Shown: one piece after another, positions 1 through 5,619 of the stretch
How the letters are laid out: the number at the start of each line of letters is the position of its first letter
How positions within the stretch are numbered: the stretch's first letter is position 1
Assembly (NCBI GenBank): GCA_913054445.1
Contig: CAJXIK010000109.1
Coordinates: 1 to 6,948, forward strand
Direction of reading: 5' to 3'
Origin: an uncultured Bermanella sp.
GTDB lineage: Bacteria; Pseudomonadota; Gammaproteobacteria; Pseudomonadales; Oceanobacteraceae
DNA length: 6,948 bases
Notes under the pieces: generated by a model
Told to the model about the DNA's origin: nothing
The model's database searches: none
The model's input: the letters and a program-made list of their open reading frames with translations, nothing else
Made by a program: the position numbers and the translations under genes

Positions 1-37
1 GCAGTAATCCCTAATTTCGTTATATTCGAGCCCACAC

Positions 38-607
38 ATGCCTACCAAAGCCAATGCAAAATCGTCCCGCTTCGATTTGTACAGTAACCTTGCGCTTGCC
101 CAGGGTGCTTTAAATTCCCCATCGGCCTTGCAGGGCTGGCTAATTGGTTATGCCGCCACTGGCGCGCGACTCAATAAAGAGCAGTGGCTCACCGAGAGCG
201 CCAAGTACCTAGATTTAAGGGCAGACTGGCCCGACAATAACAAGTTGCCCATGCTGGCATTTTACCAGGATGAGCTTAAAGCCCTACAGTCGGAAGACAT
301 GGATTTTACACTGCTGATGCCCGACGATGACGAAGAATTCACGCTGCGTATGCAGGCATTTTCCGACTGGGCTAAGGGCTTTCTCGATGGCTTCGGAGCC
401 TCGGGCCGGGTCAACGAGGCGAACCTCGACGAAGAGGTACTAGAGGTACTGCGTCACTACGATGCCTTCAGCTATGGCATAGAAGAAGACGAGGTAGACG
501 AAGATGGTGAGCTATTGTTCACCGAGCTGGTAGAGCACGCTCGGGTGACGTCCTTATTCTTGTTTTATCACTTCAATCAACAACAGCAAGAGCCTAAATT
601 ACATTAA
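38..607 (+). CDS. ygfB: YgfB, UPF0149/YecA-like family protein
   Basis: A 189-residue protein of the YgfB (UPF0149) family, close to the roughly 192 residues of E. coli YgfB. Family hallmarks visible: an LQGWLIGY segment (31-38) matching the MHGLISGM-type helix, an LLMPDDDEEF acidic stretch (92-101), SDWAKGFLDGFG (109-120), an acidic run (149-157), a final helix with EHARVTSLFLFYHF (166-179), and the C-terminal EPKLH, which resembles KPTLH in E. coli. It is acidic, with no signal peptide or membrane segment, so it should be cytosolic. The molecular role is poorly defined; in Pseudomonas aeruginosa the homologue represses genes linked to beta-lactam tolerance, and that may not hold here. It lies directly upstream of pepP, as in many gammaproteobacteria. 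The ATG at 38 has only a weak GAG-type ribosome site. Family assignment is firm; function is open. Confidence 0.93.
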   Translation: MPTKANAKSSRFDLYSNLALAQGALNSPSALQGWLIGYAATGARLNKEQWLTESAKYLDLRADWPDNNKLPMLAFYQDELKALQSEDMDFTLLMPDDDEEFTLRMQAFSDWAKGFLDGFGASGRVNEANLDEEVLEVLRHYDAFSYGIEEDEVDEDGELLFTELVEHARVTSLFLFYHFNQQQQEPKLH

Positions 608-612
608 GGAAG
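606..612 (+). promoter_or_regulatory. Ribosome binding site of pepP, overlapping the ygfB stop codon
   Basis: AAGGAAG starts inside the TAA stop of ygfB, so pepP translation is probably coupled to ygfB. The spacing raises a start question. The ATG at 613 is only 2 bases from AAGGA, whereas an in-frame GTG at 619 is 8 bases away, which is the usual distance. The protein would differ by two residues. Confidence 0.6.
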
Positions 613-1929
613 ATGGCCGTGAATACTCTAGAGTTTACGCACAACCGACAGACACTCTTGTCCAATATGGTGATGGACAGCGTCGCCATCATTCCGGCGG
701 CGAGCTTAAAGGTACGTAACCGTGATGCCGAATTTCCGTTTCGCCAGCACAGTGACTTCTTTTATTTAAGCGGCTTCCGCGAGGACAACGCGGTGCTGGT
801 GCTGCGTAAGACGGCGCAAAAAAGCGAAAGCCTCTTATTTTGTCAGAGCAAAGACAAGGACATGGAGATCTGGACCGGCTTTCGCTTGGGGCCAGATGCG
901 GCACTAGATGCCCTGCAATTACAGGGGGCCTTCCCCATTCAAGAGCTGGCGCAAAAATTACCGGGCCTGTTGGCCGATATCCAGTGCGTGTATGCCCTGT
1001 GGGGCAGCGACCGCGAGTGGGATCAAAAATTCATCCACGCCATCGAGCAAATTAAACTCAAGGTACGCACCGGCATCACCGCGCCCACCTCGATGCTGGC
1101 GCTCGAGCCGCTACTGCACGAGCAAAGGTTAATAAAATCCTCAGCCGAGATTGCGCTCATGACGCAGGCGGCGCAAATCAGTGCCGAGGCCCATATTAAG
1201 GCCATGAAAATGGTCGTGCCCGGCATGTATGAATACATGCTAGAGGGCGAGATTCGTCATCACTGTGCCATGCAGGGTTCGCGCTTCGATGCCTACTCCA
1301 GCATAGTGGGCAGCGGCGAAAACGCCTGCATCCTGCATTACACGGATAACGACGCGCAGATCGACGACGGCGATTTAATTCTCATCGATGCCGGTTGTGA
1401 GGTGAATCATTACGCCAGCGACATCACCCGCACCTTTCCTGCTAACGGCAAATTTAGCCCAGAGCAAAAGGCGCTTTATCAAGTGGTGCTAGATGCTCAG
1501 CTGGCGGCCATCGCCCAGATTAAGGCGGGCAATCATTTTAACGCCCCCCACGAGGCGGCCTTACAGGTCATCACTCAGGGTTTAGTCGATCTTGGTTTAT
1601 TGGTGGGTGAGGTGAATGAACTCATCGAACAAGAAGCCTATAAACCGTTTTACATGCACAAGACCGGGCACTGGCTAGGGCTCGATGTACACGATGTGGG
1701 GGCTTATAAGGTAGAGGGTGAATGGCGCACATTGCAAGCCGGCATGGTGCTCACCGCCGAACCGGGCCTGTATGTGGCGGCTGATGAGGCGAGCGTGGAT
1801 AAAAAATGGCGCGGCATCGGCATTCGCATCGAAGACGATGTGCTGGTGACAGCAACTGGGTGCGAGGTGCTCTCTAAAGATGTGCCAAAATCCATCGACG
1901 CCATCGAAGCACTCATGGCGCGCCATTAA
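613..1929 (+). CDS. pepP: Xaa-Pro aminopeptidase (aminopeptidase P, M24B)
   Basis: A 438-residue cytosolic metallopeptidase that removes an N-terminal residue preceding proline; E. coli PepP has 441. The N-terminal domain (about 1-170) has the family's YPYRQ-SDFFY-type stretch, here FPFRQHSDFFYLSGF (41-55). The C-terminal pita-bread catalytic domain keeps the five dinuclear metal ligands: D259 (LIDAG), D270 (SDITRTFP), H353 (TGHWLG), E383 (AEPGLY) and E407 (RIEDD). The supporting histidines H242 (ILHYT), H349 and H360 (LDVHDVG) are also present. Nothing suggests inactivation. It follows ygfB by 5 bases and precedes ubiH by 8, so all three are likely one transcript. I give the ATG start, but GTG at 619 fits the ribosome site better. 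The family is certain; the enzyme has no known direct role in quinone synthesis, and the linkage is simply a conserved gene order. Confidence 0.97.
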   Translation: MAVNTLEFTHNRQTLLSNMVMDSVAIIPAASLKVRNRDAEFPFRQHSDFFYLSGFREDNAVLVLRKTAQKSESLLFCQSKDKDMEIWTGFRLGPDAALDALQLQGAFPIQELAQKLPGLLADIQCVYALWGSDREWDQKFIHAIEQIKLKVRTGITAPTSMLALEPLLHEQRLIKSSAEIALMTQAAQISAEAHIKAMKMVVPGMYEYMLEGEIRHHCAMQGSRFDAYSSIVGSGENACILHYTDNDAQIDDGDLILIDAGCEVNHYASDITRTFPANGKFSPEQKALYQVVLDAQLAAIAQIKAGNHFNAPHEAALQVITQGLVDLGLLVGEVNELIEQEAYKPFYMHKTGHWLGLDVHDVGAYKVEGEWRTLQAGMVLTAEPGLYVAADEASVDKKWRGIGIRIEDDVLVTATGCEVLSKDVPKSIDAIEALMARH

Positions 1930-1937
1930 TTAAAAAT

Positions 1938-3158
1938 ATGAAACAAGAATTTGATGTAATTATCGTCGGTGGCGGCATGACGGGTGCAAGCCTCGCCCTG
2001 TTGCTCACAACGGCCATGGCACAAGGCCTACGAGTGGCGTTGATTGAGACCCACGAGGTCTCGTCACAGCAGGTTGCACAGCCCAGCTTCGACGACCGCA
2101 GCACCGCCTTGTCCCTGAGCAGCCAACGTATCTTCGCTAAGCTTGGGGTGTGGCCTACCATGGCGGCGCAAGCCTGTGCCATCAAGCACATTCAGGTGAG
2201 TCAGCAGCAACAATTTGGTCGTATTCGCCTGCATGCCGCAGACAGCCAGGTAGAGGCCATGGGCTATGTGCTGGAAAATCGCATCATGGGTCAGCAGCTC
2301 ATGACTGCCTTGTTAAGGTTACCGAGCCTCAGTATTTTTTCACCGGCGCGGGTGAGTGCATACTCTATCACCTCGCAGGGAGCGCAATTAGAGGTGGTGC
2401 AACCAGAGCAAACCCTCCAATTGCAGGCGCAACTGGTGGTGCTGGCCGATGGTGCCGACAGTGCCGGTTGTCGCCAGCTGGGCATCATACAACAGCGCCA
2501 TGACTATCAGCAGGACGCGCTAGTGTGCAATGTGAGCTTCGATGCTGCCCATCAAAACTGGGCGTTCGAGCGTTTCACGATGCAGGGGCCCATGGCCCTA
2601 TTGCCCATGACCAATAACCGTTATGCCTTAGTGTGGTGCATGGAAAAACAGCAGGCACAGGACTATTTGGCACTGTCCAGCAGCGACTTTGCGCAGCGCT
2701 TGCAACAGGCCCTAGGCCACAAGCTAGGACGTGTGCAGCGCATCGGTGAACGGGTGAGTTACCCCTTGAACCTAGTGCAGGCGCAGGAGCAAGTGCGCAG
2801 TCACGTGGTGGTATTAGGCAATGCCGCCCATGCCCTGCACCCAGTAGCGGGGCAGGGCTTTAACCTAGCGTTGCGCGACGCCTTGGCGCTGGCTCGGCAG
2901 ATTGAGCGGCGCTGGCCGACGCCATCTTTAGGCAGCTTGTCGCTCTTAAACGACTATGTCGCCGCCCAAGTACAGGATCAAAACATCACCATCGGCCTCA
3001 GCCATGGCCTGCCTAAGGCATTTACTCAGGCGGGGGCAGGCTGTTCGTTACTGCGAGCCTTGGGCATGAGCGCCCTCGATGTATCACCCTTGGCTAAGAA
3101 ATTGTTCAGCCGTCAGGCCATGGGTTTAGTGGGCGCGGCGGATACTTGGCAGCCGTAA
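1938..3158 (+). CDS. ubiH: UbiH, 2-octaprenyl-6-methoxyphenol hydroxylase type FAD monooxygenase
   Basis: A 406-residue flavoprotein of the UbiH/UbiF/UbiI/Coq6 family; E. coli UbiH has 392. It is expected to use NAD(P)H and O2 to hydroxylate a ring carbon of the ubiquinone precursor, within the soluble Ubi complex. Visible motifs: the dinucleotide-binding GGGMTG (11-16) after a beta strand, a DG motif at D171-G172, and the second FAD-binding segment LGNAAHALHPVAGQGFN (293-309). That last motif has GN where most relatives have GD, as E. coli UbiH does (GNAAQ). This and FERFTMQGPMALLPM (210-224), which closely matches the E. coli sequence, distinguish it from the paralogue downstream. The start lies 8 bases after the pepP stop with only A-rich sequence and no Shine-Dalgarno site, so translation is probably coupled to pepP. 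Its stop codon is the first triplet of the 49-bp repeat array. Confidence 0.95.
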   Translation: MKQEFDVIIVGGGMTGASLALLLTTAMAQGLRVALIETHEVSSQQVAQPSFDDRSTALSLSSQRIFAKLGVWPTMAAQACAIKHIQVSQQQQFGRIRLHAADSQVEAMGYVLENRIMGQQLMTALLRLPSLSIFSPARVSAYSITSQGAQLEVVQPEQTLQLQAQLVVLADGADSAGCRQLGIIQQRHDYQQDALVCNVSFDAAHQNWAFERFTMQGPMALLPMTNNRYALVWCMEKQQAQDYLALSSSDFAQRLQQALGHKLGRVQRIGERVSYPLNLVQAQEQVRSHVVVLGNAAHALHPVAGQGFNLALRDALALARQIERRWPTPSLGSLSLLNDYVAAQVQDQNITIGLSHGLPKAFTQAGAGCSLLRALGMSALDVSPLAKKLFSRQAMGLVGAADTWQP

Positions 3159-3320
3159 ATGACGTGCATGTAACGAGATATTAGGAACAACGATGGATCA
3201 ACAATAAATGACGTGCATGTAACGAGAGTTTAGGAACAGCGATGGATCAACAATAAATGACGTGCATGTGACGAGAGTTTAGGAACAACGATGGATCAAC
3301 AATAAATGACGTGCATGTAA
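3159..3320 (+). other. Seven four-codon mini-ORFs in the repeat array
   Basis: Every unit encodes ATG ACG TGC ATG stop (M-T-C-M) at 3159, 3208, 3257 and 3306. The first three units also encode ATG GAT CAA CAA TAA (M-D-Q-Q) at 3193, 3242 and 3291, each preceded by AGGA at a 6-base spacing. The MDQQ stop is directly followed by the next ATG (TAAATG), the same arrangement as the ubiH stop. In unit 4 the second mini-ORF has become the true ubiI start (M-N-Q-Q-F). The triplets are seen directly; translation of them is inference. Confidence 0.55.
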
Positions 3321-3329
3321 CGAGATATT

Positions 3330-3333
3330 AGGA
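3330..3333 (+). promoter_or_regulatory. Ribosome binding site of ubiI, fourth copy of a repeated site
   Basis: AGGA lies 6 bases before the ATG at 3340, a normal spacing. Identical AGGA-ATG pairs occur upstream at 3183/3193, 3232/3242 and 3281/3291, but each of those opens a frame that stops after four codons. Only this copy opens the ubiI frame. Confidence 0.75.
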
Positions 3334-3339
3334 ACAACG

Positions 3340-4596
3340 ATGAATCAACAATTTGATATGGTGATAATAGGGGGCGGTTTAGTCGGCGCGTCCTTGGCGT
3401 GCGCCCTTGCCAACTCGTCATTAAAAATTGCCTTGGTCGAAAGTCAATTACCCTTAGCCCCCTTCGATGCCCCTGTGCATGTCACCGATGTCGACCAGCG
3501 CGTGAGCGCACTTAACCGCGCCAGCGAAACATTTTTAAAGGCCCTCGGCGTGTGGCAAGACTTACCCGCGGCGCGCGTTAGTCCCTACCACAAGATGCGC
3601 ATCTGGGATGGCGTGGGCACGGGTCATATTCAATTCGATGCCATGGAACTGGCCGAGGAACACTTGGGTCACATAGTGGAGAATCGCGTCACCGCCCAGG
3701 CCCTCATGCATAAGGTGCAACAGGCCGCGAACGTGCAGCTATTTGCCCCGCAGACCGTACAAAAATTAGCATCACAAGAATTTGCCTCGCAGACTGTACA
3801 AACGCCAGCATCTCAAGACGCTGCCGCTCAGCGTTATCTGGTACACCTGACCGATGGCCAAGTGTTAGCCAGCCCCTTACTGGTGGCCGCCGATGGTGCT
3901 CGTTCGTTGGTGCGCCAGTGGGCAGAGTTTGAAACCCGTGAATGGGATTACCAGCACCACGGCTTAGTGTGTACCGTGCAAACCAGCATCGTGCATGAGC
4001 AGTGCTGCTGGCAACGTTTCACCGCAAGCGGCGTGCTGGCCTTCTTGCCCCTAGCCCACGACAAACTGTGCAGCATCGTCTGGTCTTGTCCCGAGGCCGA
4101 GGCGCAAACCCTGTTAAGTCTCGACGCAGAGGATTTTAACCTGGCCCTAGAAAAAGCCTTCGAGGGCAAGCTGGGCAAGATCGTGGCCAGCGGCCCGCGC
4201 GCCGCCATTCCGTTACGCCAGCGTCACGCCAAGACATACGTGAAAGATGGCATAGTGTTGGTGGGAGACGCCGCTCATACCATTCATCCGCTGGCCGGTC
4301 AGGGAGTTAACCTAGGATTGATGGATGCCTATGTGTTGAGCGACGAAATAAAACAGGGCTTAGCGCGCGGCCTAGCGGCCCATGAGCCCTTGTTATTAGC
4401 ACGTTTTGAGCGTCGCCGCATGCCGCATAACCTGAGCATGATGGCCACCATGGAATCCTTTAAGCGTTTGTTTGCGGTTAAAAGCCCAGTGTTGCGCTGG
4501 GCCAGAAACTGGGGCATGAGCAAGGTTAATAAGCTGGGTTTTGTAAAACGGCACATCGTCATGCAGGCCATGGGCCTTGAGCGTAAAATTAAATAG
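3340..4596 (+). CDS. ubiI: UbiI (VisC), 2-octaprenylphenol hydroxylase type FAD monooxygenase
   Basis: A 418-residue flavoprotein, paralogous to the upstream UbiH. E. coli UbiI (formerly VisC, 400 residues) performs the C5 hydroxylation of the ubiquinone precursor. UbiI-specific matches include RVSALNRASETFLKALGVWQD (54-74), HLGHIVEN (108-115), WDYQHHGLV (202-210) and LAFLPL (233-238). FAD motifs: GGGLVG (11-16), D185-G186, and the GD segment LVGDAAHTIHPLAGQGVNLG (307-326). The 18-residue excess over E. coli is largely explained by a 13-residue tandem duplication at 135-160, in a region between the conserved HIVEN segment and the DG motif. The start is set by the AGGA site in the last repeat unit. 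It likely shares the ygfB-pepP-ubiH transcript, although the repeat array could alter its translation. UbiF or Coq7 for the third hydroxylation is not in the window. Confidence 0.95.
   Translation: MNQQFDMVIIGGGLVGASLACALANSSLKIALVESQLPLAPFDAPVHVTDVDQRVSALNRASETFLKALGVWQDLPAARVSPYHKMRIWDGVGTGHIQFDAMELAEEHLGHIVENRVTAQALMHKVQQAANVQLFAPQTVQKLASQEFASQTVQTPASQDAAAQRYLVHLTDGQVLASPLLVAADGARSLVRQWAEFETREWDYQHHGLVCTVQTSIVHEQCCWQRFTASGVLAFLPLAHDKLCSIVWSCPEAEAQTLLSLDAEDFNLALEKAFEGKLGKIVASGPRAAIPLRQRHAKTYVKDGIVLVGDAAHTIHPLAGQGVNLGLMDAYVLSDEIKQGLARGLAAHEPLLLARFERRRMPHNLSMMATMESFKRLFAVKSPVLRWARNWGMSKVNKLGFVKRHIVMQAMGLERKIK
3742..3819 (+). repeat. Two diverged 39-bp tandem repeats within ubiI
   Basis: Units 3742-3780 and 3781-3819 agree at 31 of 39 positions by hand count and are exactly 13 codons each. 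They encode FAPQTVQKLASQE followed by FASQTVQTPASQD (residues 135-160). The reading frame is kept. Some third-position differences and four amino-acid changes suggest the duplication is older than the nearby 49-bp array, or was less well maintained. Confidence 0.9.
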
Positions 4597-4612
4597 ACGT
4601 GGCCCAGCCTAT

Positions 4613-5488
4613 TTAGGTGAGCCCATAGTTGTTTGGGCTGATGCCCAGCTCGGCAAAACTTTCTTTCAGGCTGTTCAGGTCGTAGTCGTTTAAACCTAGG
4701 TATTCCAGCACCATTTGGCTAATATTCTGCCATTCATGATCTTGCTCCTGACGCCCTAAAATTTGGTAGCAGCCGCAGATATGCTCGGCCAGCTTTAATA
4801 TGCAAGTGAGGGTGGTCTTATCGTTTTCTATGCCCTTGCCGTCAAACAGGCGCTTGCAATCATGATGCTCAGCGATGATTTCACACAGCATCGTGGGCAG
4901 GTTCCAAGACTTGGCGGTGTAATAGCCGAGCACCGCATGATTGGTGTTGAGCTGTTGGTTTTCGAAGTCGATGATGCGCTGACTGTTGCCGTTGTAACTC
5001 TCTTCCATTATCTCCATGTAATTGCTGTAGCGGGACATGAGCAAGGGCACGCCCACGTTATGAAACAATCCGAGTGCATAGGCGCTGTCTGGGTAGTTGT
5101 AGCCCACTTGTTTGGCTAGGGTGGCGCTGGTCATGGCGATGTCCATGGCGGTGTCCCAAAAGCGGGTGAGGGCCTTGATGGTGTCGTCCCCCATGGAGCT
5201 TTTGATGCTGATGCCATTCACTATGTTAACCACGCTGTTCATGCCCAAGATACCCACTGCTTGTTCGATGCTGGTGATCTGGTTGGCGAGGCCATAAAAC
5301 GGGCTGTTCACCACCTTTAATACGGTGCCCGATAGGCCCACATCCTGGCTGATGAGTTTGGCGATATTTTTGATGTCGGGGTCAGGCATGACCTGTTCCA
5401 TCTGTAAATCCACCATGATCTGAGGTTGCGGGGGGATGCTGATGCCTTGCAGGATTTTTTCAATTTGTTCGGGTGATAATTCGGCCAA
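4613..5488 (-). CDS. HDOD-domain signalling protein
   Basis: A 291-residue protein with an HDOD (HD-related output) domain covering about residues 11-210. The typical opening is present, SIPPQPQIMVDLQM (17-30), followed by a PDPDIKNIAKLISQDVGL helix pair (35-52) and KVVNSPFYGL (58-67). The HD-like core reads GLFHNVGVPLL (140-150), with N144 where catalytic HD proteins have Asp; EHHD (207-210) remains. HDOD proteins are usually non-catalytic adaptors in bacterial signalling, sometimes tied to cyclic-di-GMP or motility, and no partner domain is attached here. No signal peptide or membrane segment is seen. The start is TTG at 5488: an in-frame TAG lies 9 bases upstream, AGGGGG sits at a good distance, and the next ATG (residue 25) would cut into the domain. 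It converges on ubiI with a 16-base gap and diverges from rlmI. The partner and target cannot be read from the sequence. Confidence 0.92.
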   Translation of the reverse strand: MAELSPEQIEKILQGISIPPQPQIMVDLQMEQVMPDPDIKNIAKLISQDVGLSGTVLKVVNSPFYGLANQITSIEQAVGILGMNSVVNIVNGISIKSSMGDDTIKALTRFWDTAMDIAMTSATLAKQVGYNYPDSAYALGLFHNVGVPLLMSRYSNYMEIMEESYNGNSQRIIDFENQQLNTNHAVLGYYTAKSWNLPTMLCEIIAEHHDCKRLFDGKGIENDKTTLTCILKLAEHICGCYQILGRQEQDHEWQNISQMVLEYLGLNDYDLNSLKESFAELGISPNNYGLT

Positions 5489-5493
5489 AACTG

Positions 5494-5499
5494 CCCCCT
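5494..5499 (-). promoter_or_regulatory. Ribosome binding site supporting the TTG start of the HDOD gene
   Basis: On the minus strand AGGGGG is separated by 5 bases from TTG at 5488. No ATG or GTG is available between this site and the domain, so it decides the start. It overlaps the upstream in-frame TAG. Confidence 0.6.
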
Positions 5500-5505
5500 A
5501 AGTGC

Positions 5506-5515
5506 GAACGCGTTC
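5506..5515. promoter_or_regulatory. Perfect 10-bp palindrome, possible operator
   Basis: GAACGCGTTC reads the same on both strands. It lies 17 bases before the HDOD start codon and roughly 60 bases upstream of the rlmI -10 box. It could be a repressor site for the HDOD gene. A 10-bp palindrome arises by chance several times in a window this size, so position is the only support. Confidence 0.25.
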
Positions 5516-5547
5516 AGAAAAATGTCGTGGAACTTAATTACCTAGTT

Positions 5548-5578
5548 TAGACAATATTTTCCAAACCTCGGGTATAAT
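5548..5578 (+). promoter_or_regulatory. Probable sigma-70 promoter of the rlmI-type gene
   Basis: A perfect -10 hexamer TATAAT is at 5573-5578. The best -35 is TAGACA at 5548-5553 (5 of 6 to TTGACA), with a 19-base spacer, longer than the ideal 17. Transcription would begin near 5585, giving a leader of about 35 bases before the ATG at 5620. Confidence 0.6.
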
Positions 5579-5619
5579 TAACCTATCTTTTTATTCTATC
5601 TATCTGCGATTACAGCCAA

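Larger units (their letters stand above)
3156..3351 (+). repeat. Tandem array of four 49-bp repeats between ubiH and ubiI
   Basis: Four head-to-tail units at 3156-3204, 3205-3253, 3254-3302 and 3303-3351. Each begins TAAATGACGTGCATG and ends ATCAACAA. The first unit starts exactly at the ubiH stop codon, and the last runs 12 bases into ubiI. Copies differ at few positions: units 1 and 4 read GATATTAGG where 2 and 3 read GAGTTTAGG; unit 2 has AACAGCG for AACAACG; unit 3 has TGA for an internal TAA; unit 4 has ATGAAT instead of ATGGAT. Each unit holds AGGA, a 6-base spacer and ATG. Collapsed to one unit, the ubiH-ubiI gap would be 34 bases instead of 181. The array looks like local expansion of the ubiI translation initiation region, not an imported element. 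Confidence 0.97.

Noticed and set aside
21..26. TATATT resembling a -10 box just upstream of ygfB
   Set aside because: It lies only 12 bases before the ATG, and any -35 element would fall outside the window, so a promoter cannot be supported.
434..450. Short direct repeat GAGGTACT within ygfB
   Set aside because: It is an 8-base repeat encoding EVLEVL in a helix, which is easily explained by codon repetition.
3177..3182. GATATT in repeat units 1 and 4 as a repeated -10 promoter box
   Set aside because: It matches the consensus at only 4 of 6 positions, has no -35 partner at a suitable distance, and is lost in units 2 and 3.
3156..3351. The 49-bp array as a CRISPR array or insertion-sequence remnant
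   Set aside because: The units are contiguous with no unique spacers, there are no terminal inverted repeats or transposase, and each unit matches the ubiI start region, which points to local duplication.
4597..4625. A bidirectional terminator between the convergent ubiI and HDOD genes
   Set aside because: Only a 4-bp CCTA/TAGG pairing with a 2-base loop is visible in the 16-base gap region, with no T-tract on either strand.
4862..5297. Plus-strand open frames opposite the HDOD gene
   Set aside because: They lie wholly antisense to a gene with clear family motifs and carry no recognisable domain or ribosome site.
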